Below, in pieces: positions 24,044 to 34,741 of a stretch of 64,000 bases of DNA. The notes beneath the pieces are model-generated. The model worked only from the letters and a program-made list of their open reading frames with translations, was not told where the DNA came from and did no database searches. Source of the DNA: Branchiostoma floridae (lineage: Eukaryota; Chordata; Leptocardii; Amphioxiformes; Branchiostomatidae); the NCBI RefSeq assembly GCF_000003815.2, contig NC_049982.1:18068246-18132245 (forward strand), in the 5' to 3' direction. Position numbers and translations under genes: made by a program. Positions within the stretch are counted from its first letter, which is position 1. The number at the start of each line of letters is the position of its first letter.

Positions 24044-24229
24044 ATTCAAAAGCAAATCAATCTCTACAGATGGATAAAAAGGAGATTTACTTCCGAACGT
24101 TTTGAGTGACATCCATCACTATTCTTGTAGTATCAAATGACGCTGAAGAGTGCTGGATGTAACTCAAAACGTCCGGAAGTAAATATCCGCTTTTTATCCA
24201 GTTGTAGAGATTGAATGTTATTTGAATGT
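24044..24229. mobile_element. Foldback (MITE-like) element with about 80-bp arms
   Basis: The left arm (CAATCTCTACAGATGGATAA, then ACTTCCGAACGTTTTGAG, then ACATCCATCACT) is the inverted complement of the right arm (CAATCTCTACAACTGGATAA, ACTTCCGGACGTTTTGAG, ACATCCAGCACT, as read in reverse). About ten substitutions separate the arms. The spacer is short, so a transcript would fold into a long near-perfect hairpin. No ORF. Confidence 0.75.
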
Positions 24230-24503
24230 CATACCAGTTGCTTACCTGAGGCGGGAAAATCCCCCTGTTATCCTCCTATTGTGCTATTGTATTGTAGCCC
24301 CAAATCTGTTATTAAATAGAAAACACCCAGACAGACACATTTTATACTGTATCATGTGAAGCAAGATACCCAAAATGTATGCGCCTAAGATATTTTCGAA
24401 ACAGAGTTTGCAGTATCAAACTTCTAGGATGCTGGTAAGCCAAGCGAATAATGAAAAGTGGAGGTTGACCGTAGATATGTATGATTTAATGTTATGCTAT
24501 TGC

Positions 24504-24551
24504 CAAGAGCGACACAGAACCATATATCAAGAGCGACACAGAACCATACTA
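24504..24551 (+). repeat. Exact tandem duplication of a 24-bp unit
   Basis: CAAGAGCGACACAGAACCAT occurs twice, 24 bp apart, identical over 21 bases. A recent slippage or duplication product. Confidence 0.8.
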
Positions 24552-25083
24552 GAATTACCGTGAAGTAAACCATATTTATTATGTGTACGTGTCTCATGAA
24601 TGACGTACAAAGGCAGTGATGCCATTTCATAAATATTTTGTCGTGATGCAAGTAATTCAACCTGCTTTGTATCATCTATCTCTTACTCGTGATATCGGTT
24701 TTCACGACTATGTTGAATCAAATTTACTACGTAGTCTTTCCTTGCACTAAGCCACTAGTGCACCTGTCTGTAAATCCTGGCTAATTACTATGACAGCCTC
24801 TACAGATGTCACTGATTTGTCCTCTGCTGCGGGATTCTGGTGCGTCACAAAGCACAATATTTACGGAGGCACAGAGGGTAGATCTGTGCTAAATATTACT
24901 CTCTTATATGTTCTAGTTTTAATCTTTAAATAGTTAAATAGTGAACCCTCCAGTGAACAAATATATGAATCTATTCGACAAAAATCAAATTGCCTGCCAG
25001 AGCTGTCCACTTCCGGTCGATGTTCTCATGTGTTCCAGTTGGGAGTCGGAGATGATTTCTAGTCCACTCTCTATCATCAACAC
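24552..25083. other. Non-coding
   Basis: No exon or repeat I can support. Confidence 0.35.
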
Positions 25084-25089
25084 TTTATT
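25084..25089 (-). terminator. Poly(A) signal of calcitonin-family gene A
   Basis: AATAAA on the minus strand, about 320 bp past the stop codon. It is the first canonical signal downstream and gives a reasonable 3' UTR. Confidence 0.5.
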
Positions 25090-25411
25090 CCTGTAAAGAA
25101 GGAAAATGATAAATATTTCGCATATGAGTTACGTTCACTGCAGTCCTTGTTGTGTTTCTGCTGATATACTGAAGGGACTTCTCGAGTCCAAATCAGAACA
25201 TGTACAACGGTAACATGAAAGTTTAAAATCTGCGTTAAAACTGTTTTTGTTGACATCATGCCGACACTTTCCAAGTAACCCCTGCTGCCCATATCCCTGG
25301 GGCCTTCGTTCTCATTACAGCCGCTGAGCTGGCAAGGTCCGCACATGGGCGTGATGCGCCATCACTTAGATCCGGAATATTACCTTAACGAGTTCCCAGG
25401 AGGCGGCCGTC

Positions 25412-25619
25412 CTACAGGCGGCGTGCTGCGCGGCGGGAAGCTCCCAGGGAACGTTTCTTGCGGCCCGGACTCTCGGGGCCGGTGTTGGTGAACATGTTGT
25501 GGCCCAGTCCGAGCCGCAGTCTGTCGGCCAGGTGCATCTGTACACAGGTGCCTGACTCGCACTTTCTCCGCACTCTCATGGCCATGGGATCCATCATGTC
25601 CTCGTAGGTGCGCGAGAAT
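25412..25619 (-). CDS. CTFP: Precursor A, exon with the mature peptide
   Basis: Acceptor CTTTGTAG. The first base completes an Arg codon. It reads FSRTYEDMMDPMAMRVRR, then the ring KCESGTC, and after PGRKKR a short basic tail SLGASRRAARRL and TAG. Confidence 0.9.
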
Positions 25620-28600
25620 CTACAAAGCAGAGGTGTTGATTTTCAGACGGTTACAGTACAACTTCGTAAAATGGTTCAGACAAATACCATGTTCTAGAAA
25701 AAATTGTTAGCTTTGACCATTCGGTCTTCCTAGAAAATTTTCTCGGGGAGAAGAAGAAAACAAATCACAGAAATAAATTTTTATATACAAGGGTCAACTG
25801 TCCCTGGAAGAGTAGCAGGAACGACATAGAAGTAGAAAAACCTAAACCTCATCTTATGGCATGATTTTTTGTTGGCTGAACCATGTAAACCAGTAGATAT
25901 ATAGAGCGGACTCATCCTTCAAGTCCACCACAACTTAGTCACACCTCAGTAAGACTGTTCCATAGATACCGAGGGATGAATGTGGTACAAAACATGCCGG
26001 TCAGATTAAAGGATAAGTCCGATATTTATATCTACTGTGTCAACATCTATCTGCTTGTTACTAGTATCTGTTTAGTTTTCTTAGCCGTACAAATAATCAC
26101 TCAAACAAAGCGAGCGGTATATCCTAAATACACTTCCTTTTATATCTTAGCCCTTTTGACACGTACGCGCAAACTACTTTACAAGGCTACTGCTCCAAGC
26201 AAAGTGTCTTTTCATAGTACATCATGTTTATATAGTCAAGGTCGCGCTGTATATAACGTTCACGGTACATTTATTGTCTTGTATCAAAGCTTTTAGGACA
26301 TCACATCCTCAGTCAAACGTATAACCTCTCCCATAAACCACCCTGTATTATAGCCTCTCTGTTCTCTACTGCTTACTTTATTACTTTCCCCATCCTGTTG
26401 AGAGGCATTTCCAGTAAGCACCCACCATCATAAGACATGTGAAGTTTGTAAATCTTGTAAATGCTTTATGTAAAATGCTTTTGGATTTGGTAGTTCGTTG
26501 AAATATCGCTTTTTAACTTCGTTGAGGACAAAATGTCAACTAGTTAACTCATCCTCTCTGAAGGGATAACCCAAGCGCAGACCTGTTGTCCTGTGTGTTC
26601 GTGTTGTCCTCTATATTGTCCAGCAGCTCCCTGGCCAGCCCGTGGTACACCCTGCCCGCCTGCTGCCCCAGCAGCGCCAGCAGCGGCTCCATGTCCCCAT
26701 CATAGTCATACATGTCGTCGTCGTACCTGGGATGGAAGGAAATCATATTGGTGAAAACACAGTATGATCAACTGCACCAGAAAATTATTGAAGGCTATCA
26801 TATATATGTGACACAGTTAATACATAGAATAGTTTGAATAGTATCTCATTTTGATTATGAATAATTTGTTCATCTCCTGGACACGTTTGCCGGAATCCGT
26901 AAAGATGTTAGTTCATTGGTTACAATTATGCCTTTTGTTTGCTATTCTCGTGGGCTTGAGAGTAACTGATTTCCTTCTGAAAGATGATAAAACGGTATCG
27001 CACACCTTACATTTGTTAGGGCGGATCTGTTACCAGAATGCTGGCATAACATCTTGTCAGATGCCATACCCTAAATATGTGGCCTTGCTTTGTTCAACTA
27101 AATCTTATATGTTGCTTTGTGGGAGCAATTGTTGTTGAGATTTGCAACGCGCTAAGACGCCATATGCTTATTCAGTCAGTGTTTGCAAGCAAAATGCTTA
27201 ATCGTCCAATTATGGCCATTCTTCTGTATACAATGATAAGATTAAATCACTTGTAAAAAAGTTACCATCAGATCAAGACCCTTTGGTTACTAATACGTGG
27301 AGGGCGAAGTCAACCAGACTGCCATCAGTGATCTGACCTTGCCGAGATTTGGTCAGAAAAAAGTCCAACATTAAAAGGGTTTTATGTTCTCTGTGGCATT
27401 CTGACATGAAAGGTTTTATGGTATTCCTAAAGTGTTCCCGGAGCACTGTTGGCCGTTGCTGCTTTTATAAGTATGTTTGGGATAGAGAAGCACTTATGTG
27501 GTACTTGTGCTCCATGATTCGTAACGGGCCTTCCCCACCAGACAACTGATGCGTGTGGCATTTTCTCGGAATGGATGCGATGCACGGTCGACTTACGTCG
27601 TCGCTAATCTTCAGCTAATGTAAAATATACCACTTGGACTTCTGTGCATTTTGTGTTTGTTTGGGTACATTTTTCTCCGTGGATCGAGATAAACGTCACA
27701 AACTACGGCCAGGCGAGATGTTGAACTGTACACTTACTGACATTACTCTTGAGAAATGATCTTAAACAGACGGTTCGGCACTGAATGATGAGTAATCTGG
27801 AATCACTGTCTGTAAAAAATTCTGGGACCACTTTAGAGCAGCCAAGTCCTTTAACAAGTCTGAGAGAAGCTCCCACCCACGTACGTCTCAGACTAAGTAT
27901 TATGTATGAAGATGAGAATGAACTAGTGTGAAGGCTTGTACTTCTGGACGTCCTACGAAATTGAATATTTGTTGCAACATTGAACTATTGGATTCATGGA
28001 GGTGTTTATCATAATGTATGGCTGTCACTAATTTGCCTTACAAATCACGCCTGATCATTTTAAGCCAACAATGTACTACCTTTAAAAATGTAAAATCTAT
28101 CGTGTTATGTCGAATTATCCTTCCATGGCATGAACTTGATTTGATACTTGCTGTGGGTGGACGAATGGGGAGCTTGATGGAGTCGCTTCAGGTGGTATCG
28201 TTATTTTGAGCCTTTCAAGATATGCAATTCTGGGCAAAGCAATAGACGGCAAGTGCGAGTCTTGACCGAAAGCCGCTGCATAGATATACATGGTGAAATC
28301 GCAACTCCAACTCAATAGGCAACCACAACACATTCTTTAAAAGCTGAAACTTTCACTAGTTACAAGCTTTGATTCTTTGTAACATCAGGAACTTGGGTAC
28401 TGTGCTACGTGTCGTTGATTGACAGAAGTGACGCATGCATAACTATATCTAAAATACAAATGTCTTTAATATGGATTATAGTTGCTATGAAATTTTTTTT
28501 CTCTATTACGTCCAGCCGTATACAGGTCAAAGGGAAATCTTATAGAGCCATTTCATCCATCATCATTCATCATTTATCTTGTTTATTCAGTTCTATTTCA

Positions 28601-29915
28601 GGACTACCTTGGAAAACAGCAACTCCTTCCCTTTTATGAGGGAACGCTGATATTTACTCATGCCCATCTTACGCTCATAGTGATATTTTCCTTCATTCAA
28701 AAGCAAGTGAATTGTTGTTGACATTGCCTTGAGTATACAGATATTCAACTTGAGAAAGATATTGAACCGGGAAATAGAGAGATATAGAGCTTGGTTAGTC
28801 ATGCGGAGAATGTAATCTCCAAGCAGAGGCAGTTTTGACGAGTTTTATGCGACTTTATCGGGCTTTCTATTTTGAACTGTTTTCCTAAAGTATAACAGAC
28901 ATGAAGAAAACAGTACAAAGTAGAAAGCCCGATATAAACGCCCCCAAACACGTAAAAAACAGCCGGAGCCGAACTTCTGCATGGAGAGTGGAGAATAGCT
29001 GTTTGCTCGTGTGTAACACGTAGGCCACGTTGTACCATCACTTGACCTCTTAAAGTTTCGCGATAGTCTAAAAAATCAAAACATCACTTTGCCTCACATC
29101 TTTGTAGTGTGAGACAAACCGATTTCAAAACATTTTATAATAGATTGTTCAAATGCGATCAAATAATTCGTATAACACTCAAAGAATAAGATCTATCGCG
29201 TAAAGTTATCAACTCTACACATGGGTTCTGTAAACTGTCTTTTGTTTAGAAACAGCACAATTACATGTACAGTACTGACTTTGCTTCAGGAAGTAATTTC
29301 AAGTTAGGCAAACCTAAGACAAACTCCCTAAAAAGAACATTTAGGTATAGAGCAATATCAATGTGGAACCAGCTGCCTAATGCGCTACAGTCTGCCCAAA
29401 CTTAAAGGTCTTTCAAAATGGCCTCTGTGATCTACTCTCCAGTCTAAAACTAGAAAACTGATCTTGGCTTGCCATTTTGTGCATTGTATATAACATATTA
29501 TGTATTAGCTGAGCCGTTTCATTGATATTGTATTGTGTATCTGTTAATAGCACAACCATTTCTTAATTGACATGTATGTAAATATTTTGTATATACGTCT
29601 TTGTTTTGTCATGAAGTCCAGGAAGATTAGTGGGGTGCCCTAGGGTATGTCACTAATGGATTTTCAAATAAAGTCACAAAGTCTTCTGTTGGAAGGTTGA
29701 TTTGGAAGGCAGTACTTTTTTTGTCACATAGAATCGTGGCGGCAGCAAGTGTTAAAAGTCATAGGTCAACAAAAGAAGCAATAGGATAGAAAATGCTGAA
29801 AGGTTTATGAAAACTGGATTTCCTTTACTTACCTCCTTATTACAGAAGCGGTGAGTTGGTTGGTGTGTACAAGTACAAAGAAGGCGAGGACCATCAAAGC
29901 GCAGCAAGGCCGCAT
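25412..29915 (-). CDS. CTFP: Calcitonin-family peptide precursor A (144 residues)
   Basis: Coding exons 29915-29833, 26726-26583 and 25619-25412 join with matching phases. The signal peptide starts MRPCCALMVLAFFVLV. A propeptide follows (acidic YDDDMYDYDGDMEP, then LLALLGQQAGRVYHGLARE). The last exon holds the hormone, framed by RVRR and by PGRKKR. The predicted peptide has 33 residues: ring KCESGTC (Cys2 and Cys7, four residues between, as in amylin and CGRP), an amphipathic VQMHLADRLRLGLGH, and NMFTNTGPESP whose Gly donor makes a Pro-amide, as in calcitonin. It should act as a secreted ligand of a calcitonin-type class B receptor. Amphioxus is known to have a small set of such peptides; which number this is I cannot say. 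It is the opposed paralogue of the gene at 59.9-61.0 kb. Confidence 0.9.
26583..26726 (-). CDS. CTFP: Precursor A, propeptide exon
   Basis: 144 bp between TTCCATCCCAG and GACAACAG|GTCTGC. It encodes the acidic linker and the helical LLALLGQQAGRVYHGL segment, matching in size (141 bp) and position the middle exon of gene B. Confidence 0.85.
28806..28998. mobile_element. MITE, family 1, copy 2, in precursor A intron
   Basis: Inverted arms share GAGAAT..CTCCA..CAGA and, further in, TATCGGGCTTTCTATTTTG against TATCGGGCTTTCTACTTTG. The right arm (CGGAGCCGAACTTCTGCATG, ACAGCCGG) matches the right arm at 9.3 kb. It is a better preserved relative of that copy, with no ORF, lying between precursor A coding exons 1 and 2. 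Confidence 0.7.
29180..29690 (+). pseudogene. LINE ORF2 C-terminus and 3' UTR, truncated
   Basis: The plus strand reads RTFRYRAISMWNQLPNALQS, the classic near-C-terminal run (F.YR....WN.LP..L) of non-LTR retrotransposon ORF2. About 300 bp of 3'-UTR-like sequence follow, ending AATAAAGTCACAAAGTC near 29670-29690. It is broken by stops and sits in the intron between precursor A coding exons 1 and 2. Confidence 0.55.
29833..29915 (-). CDS. CTFP: Precursor A, signal-peptide exon
   Basis: The exon starts at 29930 after CTTTTTCCAG, with a 15-base leader before the ATG. It encodes MRPCCALMVLAFFVLVHTNQ and ends AGGAG|GTAAGT. The leader acceptor means the mRNA begins in a separate upstream exon. Confidence 0.85.
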
Positions 29916-29930
29916 GTCGATTGCTGTGAT

Positions 29931-30746
29931 CTGGAAAAAGCACGGATATACATCCCTTGGTTGATAAAAGATTGCTGACTGAAATACTGCATTGATAAGC
30001 TTGCTTAACGCTTACTCATGTGGTCTATTTTCCACCAGTTCTAATTATTGAGATGGTGATATGGGCCAAGGACCTTCACAAAACATCATAGGAGCTAATC
30101 GCTTCCAACAGCATCAAAAGTGAGGCATGCATAGTTAGGGCCATGCAGAAATGAACATTCAGGTGGACAATATCTGCCTGTGGCTGTGTGAGGAAACAGC
30201 TGCCAGAAATTAAAACGGCACACGAGAGGACCTTGGAGTGTCTCTCCACCAACCAACCAACTACATAGTAAGTTACCTGGCACTGTGGTTTGTGCTGGGC
30301 TGAAATAAAGTAGTGTAACAGAGTTGGCGTTGATTTTGGTCATAAAGAATGAAAACAGTATATAAGAGAGGACATAATGCAATAAATCAGAACACATACT
30401 TCCACGTGATGTACAGTGCCACCTATATCCCCACTAGTCTGGTAAATCGTCCCCAGCCAGCCTCCCACTGGTATGTCCCAGGAAACGTTCTTTGGGTAAT
30501 GAAGGGCGGTGAGTCAACCTGTAAGCTAATGAGGGCCTACGACACCCGCTGTTTCACTTTAATGGCGGACGTTTGATGCAAACGATTGTAAAACGAAAAG
30601 TTTGTACAGGTTGGTTTATATTGTAGATACGACGGGGAGGAGGGCTGTTAACTGTACTTGGGGTGAGAAAATCACCCTAGTTTATCACCAGTATATGTAA
30701 CCCGTCCGGAGTCTGGTGCAGACAACTGTCACGCAAACTTTGCAGT
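29931..30746. other. Intronic (precursor A intron 1) and upstream of the 30.8-kb exon
   Basis: No coding exon seen. A second TATATAAG on the plus strand near 30359 is noted without an attached exon. Confidence 0.35.
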
Positions 30747-30754
30747 TATATAAG
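30747..30754 (+). promoter_or_regulatory. TATA box for the 30.8-kb signal-peptide exon
   Basis: TATATAAG lies 59 bp before the exon start codon, predicting a start site near 30777 and a 5' leader of about 35 bases. Confidence 0.55.
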
Positions 30755-30812
30755 GTTGATGCCAAGTGGGATTAATCTATCTTAATGAACGACGAACACA
30801 CTAATCAGCATC

Positions 30813-30893
30813 ATGATACTGCTTTACTGTTTACTGCTTTCGTCTACGGTGTCTGAGGACCTCCGGGCATTTTCTTCTAAACACTTAAGGCAG
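30813..30893 (+). CDS. Orphan signal-peptide exon of a secreted or membrane protein
   Basis: The ATG at 30813 opens 27 residues: MILLYCLLLSSTVSEDLRAF, then SSKHLRQ. It ends exactly at a strong donor, AGGCAG|GTAAGA, in phase 0. The leader is short and hydrophobic with a plausible cleavage after STVS. With the TATA box 59 bp upstream it looks like a real first coding exon. It lies in intron 1 of precursor A on the opposite strand. I could not find the next exon: an acceptor at about 32277 (TTGATCTTGCAG) would add 14 residues and stop. The protein is unidentified and could be another peptide precursor. Confidence 0.5.
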
Positions 30894-33530
30894 GTAAGAT
30901 GCGTAACGCTGCCAATAGACAGTTTCTTCAACAGAAATAGACACATACATACATGAGATCAACAGAAGCATTTCTTCGGGGGGGGGGGGGGGGATACATG
31001 TATAAGTCAAATTTAGATAGGCGTGATCACCAGTAGCTACAGTGGACTCAAAACTCTTTGGGACATGTTCAGGGAGCAGGGTCAATGTGGATACCAGGAC
31101 CATTGTTCTTCTTACGTCATCAGAAGAAGTGAAGATCGTCTCCCGTAAATCCCCTCTCGCTGACACGTCACATTGTTGTATTCATGACATTTGGCAGATA
31201 CAAATTCCTTTTGGAAGTATATTTTTTGTGACGCAGACTCGAGCTGGACAAATAGATATATAGATGTGGCTATAAACCGTCAAAAATGTGACGGCTATTT
31301 TCTGCAAAACATCTAAGATTGTTACAATGATATTTTCCAGAGCAAATAGATCTAGATTGTCAAACACGTGTTTTACGATGATCATTCGTATGACGACCTC
31401 TAGGATGTCCAAAGTACTAAACCATTCTATTGGACATCGAGCACCTTTTTGTTGCACAGACGCAGTTGAATTGGACCAAACCATCAACTTTCGTAGCTGA
31501 GCTTAACAACCCTCGAGTAAAAACATTTCTTGTTGTTACCTAGAGATGCTCTGTAATGCTGTTTACGTGGATTAAATCAAAGATGAATTCTGCCAGTCAT
31601 TAGCTGTTTTAACAAGCACTTAATTTTCAACACTTCAGTGCCTTACGTCCTAATTGCCTTATTATTGCTCAACGTGGGAGCGGAGATGCCACAGCTGCTA
31701 GCGGACCCAGAGGAGTCTTCATGATGGTCTGTTTCGCCGTCTTCAACACAGTCAGATGTTTGGTATTGACCCAGAATGTCATGAACTTTATGCTCGCAAT
31801 TTTGCTGAAACCACCCATTCTTGGGATGGTCTTTGTAGTTACGTGATGTCGCATTTAAATTTTGCAGCCGTAAATTAATATAGCGGATGAAGATGATAAT
31901 AAGATGTGATATTCTATTAGATATATAATTGAAATGTAGATATTCTTGTATCAGCACACTAATTTTACAGTCAACTCTCCATTTTTTAATCTTTTTAACT
32001 ATCCCACCAACCATGATCCATTTTGGAAGATACGTTCTTCTTCCTCCTCAGAATCAAAGTGTATCTCCAGGCAAAGAAGCGATATGTATTATATCTGCTT
32101 TAGTGCACGGGCGTCAATTGGTTCCCTCTGGGCTTAATCATCTTTAAGGTCTACCATCTGTGAAAATAAATCTATGTTCATCACACTGATTAAGCCACGG
32201 TTTATGAGCTGTCATTTTGCCTTGTGGCATCATACATGAAGCAAATCTTCACGGACCCAAACCTTTGATCTTGCAGACGAGAAGGGACGCTGTTTTGACT
32301 GGTTCCGAGAGGCTTCTGTGATGGTTTAAGCAATCTCAAAACTGAAATAGATTTCAAGAAGGACTAAAGACACTGCGGGCCATGTTTAGGTAGATAAAAG
32401 CCAGTGAAGATCGGAAATTGTTTTACATATTCTTAACTGAAAGGCTACGTAGCACGTCAACATATGCATATTGTACATTTATTTCTCTCGAGTTAACCAT
32501 GAGCCTCAATTGTAATGGATATCGATAAAAATGTAAGAGAAAGGTTGTAAGAAAAAGACAAAACATCCATAGCTGCTTTACTGCCTTTTTTTGCAGTACT
32601 GAGACAAATAATGCTGCCATTAGTAATACTGCAAATCACATATTCCAGTTGCCCTAGGTATGAAAGGAAATACGACGGCGCATTTTCCTAAAACGGCACA
32701 TTAACGATGTAGATGGATGAAATCCATCTTGGCAATAAACGGTTCTACATGTGCTACGATCATACGGGAACAAACGACTTACGTAGAAATTAAATACTTA
32801 CTTCAAGCTATGAGCTATGTAGATATTAAGGCAACGCCCATTAACATGACCGACAATAGTAGTAATTGACTGAGAAAGCAAGTTTGCCAGGAGGACGTCA
32901 GAGTGCGATACGGACAATCACTATGTTACATGTAGTATGTAGCACTAACTTAGCAGCAAGGTATATGTATTACAATAGACTGTAATTGAATATCAACTTC
33001 CTTACAATCCTGGTCGATATACAAAGTCGAACCGCAGCAAAAAAACTCCGGTGGTACTTTACCAAACTTCATCTGGAAATGACTCATAGTGACCTTGATG
33101 AAAACGAAACTCGGAGTAACGTTAGTTTCAGAACATGAAGTTCATGAAAGACCTTTAATGGAAAGACGGGGTTTTCAGGAAAATTGCACCTGTTTTTGAC
33201 TTGAATTCTATCATTACAACCTTCATCTGATATGTCAAAACTACTAGATTATTGTATCCGACAAAACACCGGAAATCAACAACGGACTATTTTCTGAACG
33301 CAGCTCCATTTTTAGCCACTGTACAGCAATTGTTCACAATCTGATACCCACAGACGCCCGCCGCTCAAGGAAAGATGACGACCATAAGAATAACCTTTAA
33401 CAGCAACCTGTTCTGTCTTCATGGTCGCAAACTCTCACTTTGCGATAAAAAATGTTCCATATGCTTAACATTGGATCAAACAAGAACACGAAAGATATGA
33501 TGTTGCAGCAATGGCGAATTACAGCTAATG
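30894..33530. other. Intronic DNA, no certain exon
   Basis: Holds a 16-G homopolymer at 30978-30993. The minus-strand frame 32014-31643 has a hydrophilic, acidic C-terminus (DCVEDGETDHHEDSSGS) but no acceptor I trust. Confidence 0.35.
30978..30993 (+). repeat. Poly(G) run of 16
   Basis: Uninterrupted G homopolymer. It is prone to slippage and sequencing error, and could form a quadruplex only between strands or molecules. Confidence 0.85.
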
Positions 33531-33728
33531 CCTAGGCCACATTTCTGAAACCGGGGCCCGACCGGGCAGCTTTCGGGAACAGAAAATATGGTATAAAAGA
33601 CACTAAAATACACAAACGTAAAAAGAATAGTCATGGGCAAGATTTGTGTTTATTTCTAGGTATACACATTTATTTTTCATTTCCTAAAACAGCCCGACCG
33701 GGCCCCGGTTTGGATATGTAAGCCTAGC
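33531..33728. mobile_element. MITE with GC-rich inverted ends (family 2)
   Basis: The left end CTAGGCCACATTT..GAAACCGGGGCCCG is mirrored by the right end, in reverse CTAGGCTTACATATCCAAAC then CGGGGCCCGG. The GC-rich palindromic arms enclose an AT-rich core without ORF. It sits in precursor A intron 1. No clear target duplication. Confidence 0.65.
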
Positions 33729-34423
33729 ATAATCAAGACGACACCCACTGACGTCTTTGAACAGACGGACCCCTCTTGTTGAAAAATGGAATAAGACATT
33801 GACAATATAACTAAATTTCTTACATATTTTAGGCATCATGCAGCCGCTACTTCAATAGGCGTTGTGACACATGCGTTTGTCTGCACCACAGGTTATTTGC
33901 ACTGTAGAATCGGCACTGCGCGCGGGTTCGAGACAATGGACCTGGTCAACACTGGCTCTCCATGGATTTCGCACCACGTAGCCCCGCAGATTAGTTAAGG
34001 CTTAAGCACGAAGAAAGACCTTAACAAACTCGTCGAAGATGATGCTTTTAGATTGCTCACGTGCGTTTGATGGTTAAAAGCTTCTACTGGACATCAGTGC
34101 ATTTCCTACTCGTAAGAAGATGAATGTTTACAGACACACAGGGATGGAGGTCAGGGGCATCATCTTATTAATCTATTTTACCCAAGTCCACTATCTGTAA
34201 AGAAAGACAACAGCACGTGCCTCAAATGAAACCCTTTTTTTAACCATCATTAACAATCATCCATGGAAAGAGTTATTCTAAAAGATTATTTTATTTCGAC
34301 GGACTGGAATAAATGAGACCATATGAATTCTAAATCATAGAATTCAAGAAAACAACTGAAGACACGGCAAAATTGCCATAGTGTGGCTATAAACCCGACT
34401 TGTGAAGAATGGTTGACACGTAC
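33729..34423. other. Intron 1 of precursor A, donor-proximal part
   Basis: Nothing further seen. Confidence 0.35.
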
Positions 34424-34503
34424 CTGTTGCAGAGTGGCGCACTGCTTTTCTCAACCCTGTCAGCAGCGTCCGCTGCAGTTCGTCCCCGTACACCTTGTCT
34501 TAT
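34424..34503 (-). other. CTFP: Noncoding first exon of precursor A
   Basis: On the minus strand a TATAAAT is followed by about 80 bp without any ATG, ending GCAACAG|GTACGT, a near-consensus donor. Its partner would be the leader acceptor at 29931, giving a 4.5-kb intron. Strand, distance and the matching plan in gene B support the link; the exact start is estimated as 30 bp past the TATA box. The plus-strand ORF over this region (34409-34729) is taken as chance. Confidence 0.6.
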
Positions 34504-34526
34504 CTTCTATCATCCAATAACTGGGC

Positions 34527-34533
34527 ATTTATA
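34527..34533 (-). promoter_or_regulatory. TATA box of precursor A
   Basis: TATAAAT on the minus strand, 30 bp before the inferred first exon. Confidence 0.6.
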
Positions 34534-34730
34534 CCCTACACGCCTCTTCACGGGTGTGATAGGAAATGACGTAGTCTTTACATCAATTATGGCTTGCGTG
34601 TTCGCATCTTCCTGTCCGTCTACCCTACGCACATTTTTAAGGCTGGGCACACAAGTCAGTGGGGATTATGTGTGTAGTAAACCTATTGATCATCGGTCCC
34701 TTTGGTATAAAGAGGTCTGGCTAATTTGAG

Positions 34731-34741
34731 GTGACCACGTG
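34731..34741 (-). promoter_or_regulatory. E-box motif CACGTGGTCAC upstream of precursor A
   Basis: The 11-mer CACGTGGTCAC lies about 200 bp upstream of the TATA box. The identical 11-mer in the same orientation lies just upstream of the TATA box of gene B. It combines a USF-type E-box (CACGTG) with a GGTCAC half-site. Confidence 0.5.

Noticed and set aside
31031-31140. Second exon for the 30.8-kb gene (frame with LGHVQGAGSMWIPG)
   Set aside because: The acceptor context is poor and the intron would be only about 140 bp. Not better than chance.
34409-34729. 106-residue plus-strand open frame
   Set aside because: It overlaps, in antisense, the TATA box and first exon inferred for precursor A. 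No homology features were seen.
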